A DNA stretch of 64,000 nt from Gilvimarinus sp. 2_MG-2023 (GTDB lineage Bacteria; Pseudomonadota; Gammaproteobacteria; Pseudomonadales; Cellvibrionaceae). Shown here piece after piece: positions 54,330-63,688 of this stretch. The stretch spans positions 1 to 64,000 of the forward strand of contig NZ_JAUOQM010000049.1 in assembly GCF_030547685.1 (NCBI RefSeq), written 5' to 3'. The stretch's first letter is position 1, and the number at the start of each line of letters is the position of its first letter. The notes beneath the pieces were generated by a model. It worked only from the letters and a program-made list of their open reading frames with translations. It made no database searches and was not told the DNA's origin. Made by a program: the position numbers and the translations under genes.

Positions 54330-57300
54330 TTATTTTACAACGATATAGTCTAAGTTCACCCACCCCGTATCTTCTGCATCCACCTGGAAGCGAAGTACGT
54401 TGCGACCGGCATTTAATATGAGCGCCTGCTGAACCGCAGCCCAACTGCTCCACTGCTCCGTTCCCTGGAACGTCGCTTGAGCTTGGTCGACCTCATTAAC
54501 ATAAAGGCTAAGCGTGCGATCACCAGAGGGACCATCGGGGCCCATCGCGTACTGAATATCCAAAAGGTACTCACCGGCCGTGGGAACATTAAGTACGATC
54601 TCAACTGAATCGCCAACATTAACCATATCACCGACAAAACCAAAGCCACTAAAACCTTCGTGATTATTATTGGCTACAGCCTGATTTAAGGTACCATCTT
54701 CTACTTCGATTTTTGGCGCTAACTGAATGTAATCGATATTAATATGGCCAGCGTCGTCTTCATCATATTGAAGCTTTAAGGTATTAGCCCCAGCTATTAA
54801 GGGAATTGCTGCATCCGCTTGTTGATTGCTCCAGATATTCCACTCCCCCGTACTTACAAAGTAGGTATGCGCTTGCTCTGTATCACCAACATAGATACTC
54901 ATTGAGCGATCTCCTTCTGGGCCATATAGTCCCATCGCATAACGCGTATCAAGGATGTACTGTCCAGTGGATGCCACATTAACCGTAAACTGAACGGCGT
55001 CGCCAATATTTAAAATATCACCGACAAAGCCGGAACCCGAGTAACCCTCATGTCCAGTGTCAACTTTTGCCCCGCCCAACAACAGAGCGTCTTCTGCTTC
55101 TTGATGAAAACTCTGATTGACAAGTAACAGATAATCTATGTTGAGAGCGCCATCACCCGCGTCTTTTTTCAGTGTTAACGTGGCGCCTTTAGGCAGATCG
55201 ATATAGATTGAATCCGAATCTTCATAGGAGCCAGAAAGGGAGCCCGTGGCTTCGAACGTAATCTCACCTTTGCGCTCATCATTGACATAAACACTGTAGG
55301 TTCCCGATTCAGTTGCGGCATACTTTAACTGTAATGCCGTAGCGTGAGGTACGTCGGAAAACTCAATTCCAGAACCATCGGCATGAATGTTTTCGATGGC
55401 TTGTCCCCCAGAGGCCTCTTCATCATTAAAAATAGACGCTCCGCCTAACAGTGTAGCTGACTCAGCCTCCAAAACATTGCCTGAGGCCGACGCTGTCAAA
55501 CCCGGCACTTCAGGTGGTTCGGGGATACCGTCCAACAAATATAGATAATCTGATTCAAGCCCTGCATTGGCGATAATATTTAACGCCTCTTCTGGCCAAT
55601 CTGCACTGGGATAAACATACATATCAGTAATTGATGAATCAGGAGCACCGGTTCGGTTGGAGCCAGATGTGGTGTAAATATTACTGTAGTGATTGGAGTG
55701 CTTGTCGCGCCAAGCATTTAGCTCGAAGTTATCTTGCCCTGGTACAATTTCAAATACCAAATCAGTGCCGGTGTACCACGCGGTGCCTTCATCTGGGTGA
55801 TAAACACCCTGGAAGTGTGTCGTAGGGGCTTTAACATAGTTACCACTCGCCTCTGAGTTAGGCTGATTACCCAACGTGTAAAAGGCGCCACCGTCCTCCA
55901 ATACAGTCATAACATTGTAAACACGATTGTTGTTAAACTTGTTATTTTGCGCAACTGTAGTTGGGTTATCAGGAGTCGTTTCTGGTGCGAAATTATTCCA
56001 ACCCCACCCTAAGCTAACACCCGAATATTTGGTATTTTGAATTTGATTGTGCTCGATATGCAAACCATCGGTAAAAAAGGCAGTAATTGCGGCGTGCCCC
56101 CAGTAGATTCTAGTGGTATCGTATAGTAAATTATTGCGCACCAATATATTCTGAACAACACCTTCGTTATCACTGGAATACTTTTCGTGTTCACCACCGT
56201 CACCAATGTAAACATGCTGAGGGTGGGCGATATTAATACCCGATCCACCCACGTCGATAATGGCATTACCTATTATCTGGCTGTCAATTACATCATTGGT
56301 AAAGTTAATACCCTCGTTACCAATATGCTTAATAGTGCCATTTTCGATACTGATAGAACCCGCGTGATTAACGTTAATAGCGCCGCGCATAACATCGTAA
56401 GCGGTGTATTTATCATTGTGCCAGTTACCATCACTGTATGCCGTTTTCCAGGTGGCGGCCTGCACTGTCGATTTTCCGGACGACCCAGCCACTTCAGGTA
56501 AAACCGCTTCAGTATAAGCAAAAGTGATTCCACTAAAGATTATATTTTCAGCTCGGCTTTCTTTCGACTCCCCCTTTATATTAAGCAGCTCACTCGCCAG
56601 CGGTGCCCACACCTCGGCGCTGGCCATATCAATATTTTCGCTATAGTAGTAAAGCGTATTATCAGACTGATCAAAATAAAATTCATTGGGTTCATCTAAA
56701 AATTCATAGGCATTCAGTAATACATGCCTACCATTTGTATTAAAAGCCCCCCAGTTTTGATTCATAGCGATTGATGCGTAAGGCTGTGATAATTTCATTA
56801 CGCGATTAGAATCTTCAACCAGCGTTTCACGCACTGTGACAAAATTAGTGTTCCACTTGGTTTGATTCATAATTTCAAGATCAGCAGGACGGCTAATCTC
56901 TGGAACATCAGACACGCTATACGTCACACCATCTGGGTGAGAACCACTAATACGCGCCCAGTCAGCTTGCCCCTCAGTAATGGTATAAGTACCCCAACTC
57001 CCCGTGCTGGTTGCACTTTGGCTCGCCATATACGCCCGCTCACCATTTACGATCAATGTACGCAACTTAGAAGAGTGCTCTAATGTGGCTTTATAAATAT
57101 TTCCATCGTGCTGACTCCACCCAGTGACTTGGGTGGCTCCATTGAGTACGGGCTTTTCACCTTCGTAGGCTTGATAAATTACTCGGTAACCATTGCGCCC
57201 AGAATCAACTGACTGCAGTTCGAGTGGCTGTGTTAGCGGATAGTGACCACCGCGTAGATAAACATAGATATCTTCTTCCATGTCGGCGTTAACCGCACGT

Positions 57301-57548
57301 ACCGCATCGCGGGCGGCTTGTAAGGTTTGTAACGGTTGCTCTAATGTACCGGCATTTGTATCGTCACCCGTGGGAGACACATAGAACTCATTCATCACCA
57401 CGGGGGTTGCTGGATCAGGATCAGGGACTGAACTTTGACTAGAGTCAGAATCCGAGCCACACGCAGTCATTAAGGCTGCCGCAAAAAAGCTTGCAGCCAA
57501 CCCTGTAAACCTGACATGAAACAAATGGCAATCAAAAATTTTTATCAT
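54330..57548 (-). CDS. Secreted lipoprotein: parallel beta-helix enzyme with three carbohydrate-binding modules
   Basis: 1072 aa. A lipobox (MTAC, residue 30) and Ser/Asp-rich linker precede FYVSPTGDDTNAGTLEQPLQ, the usual start of right-handed beta-helix carbohydrate enzymes. Helix rungs run to about 680 (GINFTNDVIDSQIIGNAI, NILVRNNLLYDTTRIYWGHA). Three CBM6/35-like beta-sandwiches follow (about 685-810, 815-940, 946-1072); the last two are sister copies (HEGYSGSGFVGD / HEGFSGFGFVGD). The catalytic family cannot be fixed by eye: GH120 beta-xylosidase or a lyase are possible, and the neighbouring xylose genes favour the former. Located on the cell surface. Confidence 0.8.
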   Translation of the reverse strand: MIKIFDCHLFHVRFTGLAASFFAAALMTACGSDSDSSQSSVPDPDPATPVVMNEFYVSPTGDDTNAGTLEQPLQTLQAARDAVRAVNADMEEDIYVYLRGGHYPLTQPLELQSVDSGRNGYRVIYQAYEGEKPVLNGATQVTGWSQHDGNIYKATLEHSSKLRTLIVNGERAYMASQSATSTGSWGTYTITEGQADWARISGSHPDGVTYSVSDVPEISRPADLEIMNQTKWNTNFVTVRETLVEDSNRVMKLSQPYASIAMNQNWGAFNTNGRHVLLNAYEFLDEPNEFYFDQSDNTLYYYSENIDMASAEVWAPLASELLNIKGESKESRAENIIFSGITFAYTEAVLPEVAGSSGKSTVQAATWKTAYSDGNWHNDKYTAYDVMRGAINVNHAGSISIENGTIKHIGNEGINFTNDVIDSQIIGNAIIDVGGSGINIAHPQHVYIGDGGEHEKYSSDNEGVVQNILVRNNLLYDTTRIYWGHAAITAFFTDGLHIEHNQIQNTKYSGVSLGWGWNNFAPETTPDNPTTVAQNNKFNNNRVYNVMTVLEDGGAFYTLGNQPNSEASGNYVKAPTTHFQGVYHPDEGTAWYTGTDLVFEIVPGQDNFELNAWRDKHSNHYSNIYTTSGSNRTGAPDSSITDMYVYPSADWPEEALNIIANAGLESDYLYLLDGIPEPPEVPGLTASASGNVLEAESATLLGGASIFNDEEASGGQAIENIHADGSGIEFSDVPHATALQLKYAATESGTYSVYVNDERKGEITFEATGSLSGSYEDSDSIYIDLPKGATLTLKKDAGDGALNIDYLLLVNQSFHQEAEDALLLGGAKVDTGHEGYSGSGFVGDILNIGDAVQFTVNVASTGQYILDTRYAMGLYGPEGDRSMSIYVGDTEQAHTYFVSTGEWNIWSNQQADAAIPLIAGANTLKLQYDEDDAGHINIDYIQLAPKIEVEDGTLNQAVANNNHEGFSGFGFVGDMVNVGDSVEIVLNVPTAGEYLLDIQYAMGPDGPSGDRTLSLYVNEVDQAQATFQGTEQWSSWAAVQQALILNAGRNVLRFQVDAEDTGWVNLDYIVVK

Positions 57549-57903
57549 ATGGCACTCCGAATCATTATATTTATAGTTTTTCTCACCCTTACCGCGAGTA
57601 AGATTTTATATACCGAAACTGATATTTCAATATGCAACCGATAATATCTTATAAAATCTATGAGTCAAGGGAACCCTGCGCCATAAATGAGGAGGAATGC
57701 GCCTTTTTTTGCAGCGTTGCTTAGCTCAAAAAACTCACGTTGACATCCATAAACAAGGCCATTTATTCAGCCTAATGGGATTATGGGATTATGGGATTAT
57801 GGGATTATGGGATTATGGGAAATTTTATTTGGTGTTGGCCAAATGGCGGAAGCCATTCGGCGACAAGAAAGGGGAAATAAGGTAGTGTTTTAAACGTGTG
57901 CGT
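57549..57903. other. Upstream region of the beta-helix gene, with regulatory motif and tandem repeat
   Basis: Non-coding. It carries CTGATATTTCAATAT (57619-57633) and five full copies plus a part of TGGGATTA (57776-57820). Confidence 0.65.
57776..57820. repeat. 8-base tandem repeat TGGGATTA, 5.6 copies
   Basis: Perfect head-to-tail repeats over 45 bases between the beta-helix promoter and the end of the GntR gene. Likely slippage-prone. Confidence 0.9.
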
Positions 57904-58635
57904 TTAAAACATTCTTAAATGCCGGTGCATAGCCTCTTTAAAGTGCACCGTCAGAGCATTTACCGCGGCATCTTCATCGCGCCGGGCACAGGCTTCTAAT
58001 ATTTCGATATGTTCGCCTAAGGTTTGCTTAACCAGGGGTGGGGTAAAAAAGTGCTCCAGCTGAATTAACTTGATGTAGTATTTCAGCTTAGTGGCTGTCA
58101 CTTCGACAAATTCGTTGCGCAAGCTAGCAATTAGGGCGCCGTGAAAACGCTGCTCGTTTTGCTCGATCAGGGCTAACACCTCTTCGGTGACGCCTTTTTC
58201 GTCCACCAGCTTAATAAGCTCTTTGTGCTCGTCAATCAAAGTCTGGATCAGCTTATCGTCACCAAACTGGGCAAAGTTGCGCGCCGCAGCGGTTTCGATA
58301 ATGGTTCTGAATTGGTAGGTATCGCGTAGGAATTCTAAATCGGGCTTGCGAAACTGAATACCCGAGCGCGGGTGAATGGTCAGCATATTTTCGCCTTCCA
58401 GCACCTTTAATGCATCGCGCAGTGGCTGCATGGGGATGTTCATGAGCTTGGACAGCTCGCTCTGGGACATAAAAGCGCCGGGCGTGAGCTTTTTCTCAAA
58501 TACCCACTGTAGGATTTTATTGTAAGCAGCCTGACTTAATGAGCTGGTTTTCTCATCGGCCACCTCGGTAACTGCCCCATTTTTACCTACAACGGTCTCT
58601 TTACGCTTTCTTGCCACTTTTTGTGCCGCTCCCAT
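57904..58635 (-). CDS. GntR-family (FCD) transcriptional regulator
   Basis: 243 aa. The winged helix is at about 30-95: YNKILQWVFEKKLTPGAFMSQSELSKLMNIPMQPLRDALKVLEGENML. The FCD ligand domain follows with metal-binding histidines in RFHGAL, LGEHIEILEA and VHFKEAMHRH. FCD members usually answer to sugar acids or lactate. It lies between the beta-helix gene and the deoxy-sugar operon on the same strand, so it is a likely controller. CTGATATTT at 58723-58731 upstream of it fits self-control. The first 30 residues are a basic extension. Confidence 0.92.
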   Translation of the reverse strand: MGAAQKVARKRKETVVGKNGAVTEVADEKTSSLSQAAYNKILQWVFEKKLTPGAFMSQSELSKLMNIPMQPLRDALKVLEGENMLTIHPRSGIQFRKPDLEFLRDTYQFRTIIETAAARNFAQFGDDKLIQTLIDEHKELIKLVDEKGVTEEVLALIEQNEQRFHGALIASLRNEFVEVTATKLKYYIKLIQLEHFFTPPLVKQTLGEHIEILEACARRDEDAAVNALTVHFKEAMHRHLRMF

Positions 58636-58825
58636 GATTCTTGCCTCGATCGTTCACTGCCATACGCATTTATAACATTGCGACAGCAGTAGGGTTAAAG
58701 TTTATCATATCGCGAGCGGCAACTGATATTTTAAGGCACCTGTGAAAATACAGCATCGACTTGCACTAGCAAAGATACCCAGGTTAAGCCTGCCTGCATT
58801 ATGCGCATGGCTTCGCTTAACACTC

Positions 58826-58857
58826 ATCACCAGTGCCCTTTAGCGGACACTGGTGAT
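58826..58857 (-). terminator. Hairpin after the deoxy-sugar operon
   Basis: ATCACCAGTG pairs with CACTGGTGAT (10 bp), 9 bp past the stop of the fumarylacetoacetate-hydrolase-type gene. No clear T-run follows, so it may be weak. Confidence 0.6.
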
Positions 58858-58865
58858 TAAGAGGC

Positions 58866-59711
58866 TTACTGGTAATCGACAAATGTTTGGCTTTGCTGCC
58901 CTAAGCCTTCGATTCCCAACTCTACTTTATCGCCATGCTTTAAATACACTGGCGGCTTTTGACCCAGTCCCACGCCAGGTGGTGTACCGGTTGAGATAAC
59001 ATCGCCGGGCTGCAAGCTCATAAACTGACTTAAGTAGCTAACAATGGCGGCTGGTTTAAACACCATGGTGTTGGTATTGCCGTTTTGGTAGCGATGGCCG
59101 TTTACCTCTAGCCACATTGACAAGTTGGTAGGGTCACCCACTTCATCTTTGGTAACCAGCCATGGGCCTATCGGGCCGAAGGTGTCGCAGCCTTTGCCTT
59201 TATCCCACTGTACGCCGCGCTCCAACTGAAACTCGCGCTCGGACACGTCGTTACACACACAGTAACCGGCAATATAGTCGTCGGCGTCAGCCTCAGAAAT
59301 ATAGCGAGCCTCACGGCCAATCACGATCGCCAGCTCCACTTCCCAGTCGGTTTTGCTGCTGTTTTTAGGGATAGTAATATCGTCGTTAGGCCCGGTGATA
59401 GAACTGGTGGCCTTGGTGAACATCTCGGGCTCCGATGGAACTTGGGCACCCGACTCTGCTGCGTGATCAGCGTAGTTTAGGCCGATGCATAGGAACTTAC
59501 CCACATCGCCCACACAGGGGCCCAAACGCTCCGATGCGCTAACCTCAGGTAAGGTAGACAGATCGAGCGCGGCAATTTTACTCAGAGACTCGGGTGAAAT
59601 ATCGGCGCCACTGATGTCGCCGACCACACCGGCCAAACTGCGAATGGTGCCTTGGGCATCAACAATGCCTGGCTTTTCTTGGCCTTTGGGGCCGTAGCGT
59701 AATAATTTCAT
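58866..59711 (-). CDS. Fumarylacetoacetate-hydrolase-family enzyme (2,4-diketo-3-deoxy-L-fuconate/rhamnonate hydrolase)
   Basis: 281 aa, FAH fold. FLCIGLNYADHAAESG, TKATSSITGPNDDI, WEVELAIVIGREARYI (metal-binding E..E) and NDVSEREFQLERG with KGCDTFGPIGPWLVT identify it. In the oxidative deoxy-hexose route this type cuts 2,4-diketo-3-deoxy-L-fuconate into pyruvate and L-lactate. It is last in the operon; the L-lactate-type dehydrogenase at 62510 would use the second product. Ureidoglycolate-lyase-like function is an alternative if the context were ignored. Confidence 0.85.
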   Translation of the reverse strand: MKLLRYGPKGQEKPGIVDAQGTIRSLAGVVGDISGADISPESLSKIAALDLSTLPEVSASERLGPCVGDVGKFLCIGLNYADHAAESGAQVPSEPEMFTKATSSITGPNDDITIPKNSSKTDWEVELAIVIGREARYISEADADDYIAGYCVCNDVSEREFQLERGVQWDKGKGCDTFGPIGPWLVTKDEVGDPTNLSMWLEVNGHRYQNGNTNTMVFKPAAIVSYLSQFMSLQPGDVISTGTPPGVGLGQKPPVYLKHGDKVELGIEGLGQQSQTFVDYQ

Positions 59712-59777
59712 AAAAACTGCCTTTCTATCTAAGTGTATGTGTTCTAAGTGTGTCGGTTAAAATTTTGCTCTAGCCGT

Positions 59778-60554
59778 TTAGCTATTGAGGGTGATAAAAC
59801 CACCATCAATCGGAAAATTAGACCCGGTAATAAATGCGGCTTCTTCCGAGCACAAATACGCCACTAAGCCGGCGACTTCCTCCGGCTGGGCCATGCGCCC
59901 AATGGGTTGCGACTTGGAAAGCTTTTCAAACATTTCTTCGCCGTTGTCTGGGTAATTTTTGGCGATAAAATTGTCCACAAATGGGGTGTGCACACGACCG
60001 GGAGAAATACAGTTACACCGAATACCATCGTTAAGATAATCTTTTGCCACCGACAAGGTCATGCTGAGCACCGCGCCTTTGGACATTGAATAGGCAAAGC
60101 GGTCGGCCAAGCCCACCGAAGAGGCGATAGAAGCCATATTGATAATAATGCCCGAGCCCTGCGCCTTCATCGATGCAATTACGCCCAAGGTGGTGTTGTA
60201 GAGGCCTTTAACATTAACCGCGTACAATCGGTCTAAATCTTCTTCACGGGTGTTTTCGATATTGCCCACATGGGCAATGCCGGCGTTGTTAATCAGGATA
60301 TTAATTGGGTATTTTTGCGTTATCTCACCCAGCACCTGCGCCACTTGCTGCGAGTTGGCCACATCACAGGCGTAGACTTCGCACTCAGCGCCTAACGCTT
60401 GCACTTGCTCGGCGGTGGCGGCGGCGGACTCTTGCGTTAAATCGAGAATAATGACCCGCGCACCGTCTTGCGCCATTCGCAGACAAATACTTTGACCGAT
60501 GCCGCTACCGCCACCGGTCACTAAAACTGTTTTACCTGTTAATTTTTTACTCAT
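59778..60554 (-). CDS. SDR dehydrogenase (2-keto-3-deoxy-L-fuconate dehydrogenase type)
   Basis: 258 aa. NAD(P) site VTGGGSGIG; NNAGIAHVGNIENT; catalytic S (MASIASS), Y and K in YSMSKGA; ending ITGSNFPIDGGF. EEMFEKLSKSQPIGRMAQPEEVAG is close in pattern to dehydrogenases of the L-fucose route. It would oxidise 2-keto-3-deoxy-L-fuconate to the diketo acid used by the downstream hydrolase. It lies between the lactonase and hydrolase genes. Confidence 0.85.
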   Translation of the reverse strand: MSKKLTGKTVLVTGGGSGIGQSICLRMAQDGARVIILDLTQESAAATAEQVQALGAECEVYACDVANSQQVAQVLGEITQKYPINILINNAGIAHVGNIENTREEDLDRLYAVNVKGLYNTTLGVIASMKAQGSGIIINMASIASSVGLADRFAYSMSKGAVLSMTLSVAKDYLNDGIRCNCISPGRVHTPFVDNFIAKNYPDNGEEMFEKLSKSQPIGRMAQPEEVAGLVAYLCSEEAAFITGSNFPIDGGFITLNS

Positions 60555-60596
60555 ATCAATTTACCTTAAACTCTGGACATCTATATTCACTGCGCG

Positions 60597-61448
60597 TTAA
60601 AGGCTGTAAAACTGTTGCGCGCTACGGCCCCACACCCACGCTTGATCATCGACACTTAAGCTCGACAAATAAGAGCGGGAATCTCTTACCCAAGAGTCAT
60701 AATGCCCCGCCAAACGAATAACCGGCCAGTCGCTACCCCACATAACCCGCTTGGGGCCAAAGCATTGCAAGACATGGTCAATGGCGGGCACCACTGAGGA
60801 AAACCTCGGCTGCGAACCGGCCTCATTCAGTAGCCCCGAGAGCTTGCAATAAACATTGCTGCACTTGGCCACCGCAGCCAAGTCACGCTGCCACTGAGTT
60901 AAATCGGTTTGCGTTAAATCGGGTTTAGCCGCGTGATCAATCACGATTTTTAACTCGGGGTAACGCTCGGCCAAAATTTTTACATTGGGTAAGTGGACCG
61001 GTGTAATTAACGCATCGAAGCAAAGCCCAAGCTCTGTTAACACTTTATAGTGGCAATCTAATTCAGGCAGAAGCATCCAATCCACATTATCAATGGCCTG
61101 CAGCATGGGACGAATGCCTTTAAACTTGGGCCGCTTCGACAAGTCGAGTAAACGTTGTTTGGCAGATACCTGCTCAAGCGCAACCCAACCGACCACGCCG
61201 GCCACAAATGGAGTTGCATCGGCAATGGACAACATAAAATCGGTTTCGGAATCGGTTTCGGCGGCTTGCACCAAAACGGTCTGATCAATGCCATTGCGCG
61301 ACAGAGTATCGCGTAGTTGTTCGGGCATAAAGTCAGCATAGATTGCGCCCAAATCGGGCGTTAACCAAGTGTAATCGCCGCGCGATCGCCGCCAAAAATG
61401 CTGGTGGCTATCGATACAAAACAACGACTCATACTCGCTTTTCATCAT
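60597..61448 (-). CDS. L-fuconolactonase-type amidohydrolase
   Basis: 283 aa, amidohydrolase-2 fold. CIDSHQHFWR (metal HxH), DYTWLTPDLGAIYADFMPEQL, KIVIDHAAKP, NVYCKLSGL and VMWGSDWPV follow the order of COG3618 lactonases such as L-fuconolactonase. It opens the sugar lactone to the acid. The start ATG 61448 lies 4 bases after the aldo/keto reductase stop. Confidence 0.88.
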   Translation of the reverse strand: MMKSEYESLFCIDSHQHFWRRSRGDYTWLTPDLGAIYADFMPEQLRDTLSRNGIDQTVLVQAAETDSETDFMLSIADATPFVAGVVGWVALEQVSAKQRLLDLSKRPKFKGIRPMLQAIDNVDWMLLPELDCHYKVLTELGLCFDALITPVHLPNVKILAERYPELKIVIDHAAKPDLTQTDLTQWQRDLAAVAKCSNVYCKLSGLLNEAGSQPRFSSVVPAIDHVLQCFGPKRVMWGSDWPVIRLAGHYDSWVRDSRSYLSSLSVDDQAWVWGRSAQQFYSL

Positions 61449-61452
61449 TCCC

Positions 61453-62493
61453 CTACTCCGCCACTTTAGCGCTGGGCAATGGCGCCGCCTTGTCGATCAG
61501 GCCCTGGGTTTGCAATGCCTGCCAAAACTCGCTGGGAATGGTTTGCTTAAATAACTCTATGGTTTGCTCAATACGGCGCACACTACCCAGCCCCGGTATC
61601 ACCGATACTACGCTTGGGTGGGCCAGTGGAAATTGCAAAGCCGCTGCCGCCAAGGTGACGTTAAACTCCTGACACGTCGCTTCAATGCGTGCCACTTTCT
61701 CAATAATGTCCGGTGTGGCCGGCATATAGTTATACATAGGCTTGCTGACATTATTGACGCCGGTGGCCAAAATACCGGAGTTGTACGGGCCGCCCACTAC
61801 AACGGAGGTATTGCTTTGTTCGCACTTAGGCAAAAGCGTGGCGAGCGAGGCTTGTTCGAGCAGGGTGTAGCGCCCGGCCAATAAAAAGCAATCCCAGTTA
61901 CCATGCTCCAGCGCCGCTTCACACACTTCGCTTTCGTTAACCCCAAGGCCAATGGCTTTCACCAGCCCTTGCGAGCGCAACTCATCCAGCGCTTTATAGC
62001 CGCCCGTCATGGCCGTTTTAAACAGCTCATCGTTGGCATCGCCGTGGGTCATGCGGCCGATATCGTGTATATAAAGAATATCGATACGATCAAGCCCCAA
62101 GCGCATAATGCTGTCTTCATAGGAGCGCATTACACCGTCGTAGCTATAGTCGTAAGAAAAATCAAACGGCATGGGCGAGACAAACCCGTGGCGCTCGGCG
62201 CGGTAACCGGCCGGTTTTAACAGTCGGCCAACTTTGCTCGACAACACGTAATCGCGCCCTTGCAGATGGCGTAAAGCGTCCCCGGTGCGCCTCTCGCTTA
62301 ATCCTTGGCCATAGTGAGGCGCGGTATCGAAATGGCGAAACCCCAGCTGCCAGGCAGCGGCCAGCGTGTCGGCCGCCTCGGTATCGGAGACTGGCTGATA
62401 CAAGTTGCCTAAAGGCGCACAGCCAAAGCCCAGCTCATCCACTTGTAAACCGGTATTGGCGATTTCGCGTTTGGGGATGACGGTGTTATTCAT
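61453..62493 (-). CDS. Aldo/keto reductase, likely L-fucose (D-threo-aldose) 1-dehydrogenase
   Basis: 346 aa. LGFGCAPLGNLYQPVSDTEA, FDTAPHYGQGLSERRTGDAL (catalytic D and Y), VLSSKVGRLL (K) and DILYIHDIGR (H) are the aldo/keto reductase tetrad. This subgroup oxidises L-fucose, L-galactose or D-arabinose to lactones; the late part VVVGGPYNSGILATG and SVIPGLGSVRRIEQ fits. It is the first catabolic step here. Confidence 0.88.
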   Translation of the reverse strand: MNNTVIPKREIANTGLQVDELGFGCAPLGNLYQPVSDTEAADTLAAAWQLGFRHFDTAPHYGQGLSERRTGDALRHLQGRDYVLSSKVGRLLKPAGYRAERHGFVSPMPFDFSYDYSYDGVMRSYEDSIMRLGLDRIDILYIHDIGRMTHGDANDELFKTAMTGGYKALDELRSQGLVKAIGLGVNESEVCEAALEHGNWDCFLLAGRYTLLEQASLATLLPKCEQSNTSVVVGGPYNSGILATGVNNVSKPMYNYMPATPDIIEKVARIEATCQEFNVTLAAAALQFPLAHPSVVSVIPGLGSVRRIEQTIELFKQTIPSEFWQALQTQGLIDKAAPLPSAKVAE

Positions 62494-62509
62494 AACCTAA
62501 AAAGTCTCG

Positions 62510-63685
62510 TTAGTGAGCGTCATTTGACACTAAAAATCGGGGCAATTGATCAACTCGCTCGCAGCCCAGCTGATTCATAATTTGTTCCATCTGTTTGTGC
62601 AAACAGTTAATCGTGTGCACGCCACCCTTTTTACCCAGCGCGCCTAAACCGTAAACAAATGGCCGCCCAAGAAACGTAAATTCAGCGCCGCAAGCCAGCG
62701 CCGAGGCGATATTGGTGCCGGAACGCAGGCCACTGTCCATCAGGATTTTAATTTGATCGCCGTATTTTTTAGCGACACGCTGCAAAGGCTCCACCGGGGA
62801 TTCGCCGGCATCCAGTTGACGCCCACCGTGATTGGACATAATCACACCATCGGCACCGATTTGAATGGCGGCCTCGACATCGCGCTCGTTAATTAACCCT
62901 TTTATCACCAGCGGGCCTTGCCAGGCATCACGGATGGGTTTGAGACCGTCGATATCCACTCGCCCCATAACGGTTTTATTCATAAACTCCGCCAGTTGAT
63001 CCACCGGCATGCCTTTGGGCATATAGGGTTTGAGGGTTTGCATTTCGGGCTTGCCGGCTAAGGCGGTTTCGATAAACCAGTTGGGGCACGACAACATTTG
63101 CATAATATTGCGCAGGGTCATTTTGGGTGGCATGGACAAACCGTTTTTAATATCGCGCGGGCGATAGCCAAAAGTTTGAACATCAACGGTAACCACCAAC
63201 ACTTTATAACCCGCACTGCTAACACGTTGCAGTAAGTCTTTGCGAATAGCATCATCGGTGGGATTGTAAAACTGGTACCAGGCATTGCCCTCAGAAATTT
63301 CAGCAATACGCTCCAGCCCACTGGACGAAACAGTACTGAGAATATACGGAATATTTTTCGCAAGTGCGGCTGCAGCGAGAATTTCCGGTGCTTTGGGCCA
63401 CATAAGCCCCTGCAAACCAATCGGGGCAATACCAAACGGTGAGGCATAGGTATGACCAAAAAGCTCAACACTTAAATCGCAGCCGGCATAGGGCTTAAGC
63501 AATTCACTGCGTAACTGCACCGACTCAATGCCGTCGCGGTTGCGCTGCAAGCCCAACTCATCCATGCAGCCGCCTTCTAAATAATCAAAAGCAAACTTAG
63601 GAATACGTTTTTTAGCTTTCGCTCTAAGGTCGTTAACCGTGGGGTAACGATTGTCGATAAAATTATTCACACGTGGCCCTGCCAT
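62510..63685 (-). CDS. FMN-dependent alpha-hydroxy-acid (L-lactate type) dehydrogenase
   Basis: 391 aa. NDLRAKAKKRIPKFAFDYLEGG, APIGLQGLMWPKAPEILAAA, VVTVDVQTFGYRPRDIKNG and the active-site SNHGGRQLDAGESP (H and R) mark the lactate/glycolate dehydrogenase family. In this operon it would turn the L-lactate released by the hydrolase into pyruvate. ATG 63685 lies 3 bases after the stop of the partial gene at the edge. Confidence 0.9.
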   Translation of the reverse strand: MAGPRVNNFIDNRYPTVNDLRAKAKKRIPKFAFDYLEGGCMDELGLQRNRDGIESVQLRSELLKPYAGCDLSVELFGHTYASPFGIAPIGLQGLMWPKAPEILAAAALAKNIPYILSTVSSSGLERIAEISEGNAWYQFYNPTDDAIRKDLLQRVSSAGYKVLVVTVDVQTFGYRPRDIKNGLSMPPKMTLRNIMQMLSCPNWFIETALAGKPEMQTLKPYMPKGMPVDQLAEFMNKTVMGRVDIDGLKPIRDAWQGPLVIKGLINERDVEAAIQIGADGVIMSNHGGRQLDAGESPVEPLQRVAKKYGDQIKILMDSGLRSGTNIASALACGAEFTFLGRPFVYGLGALGKKGGVHTINCLHKQMEQIMNQLGCERVDQLPRFLVSNDAH

Positions 63686-63688
63686 TCA

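Noticed and set aside
54084-54353. 89-aa plus-strand frame downstream of the beta-helix gene
   Set aside because: It runs over the terminator and the 3' end of the opposite gene; no convincing start.
57776-57820. TGGGATTA repeats as a telomere-like element
   Set aside because: They are internal to a bacterial chromosome and short; simple slippage is enough to explain them.
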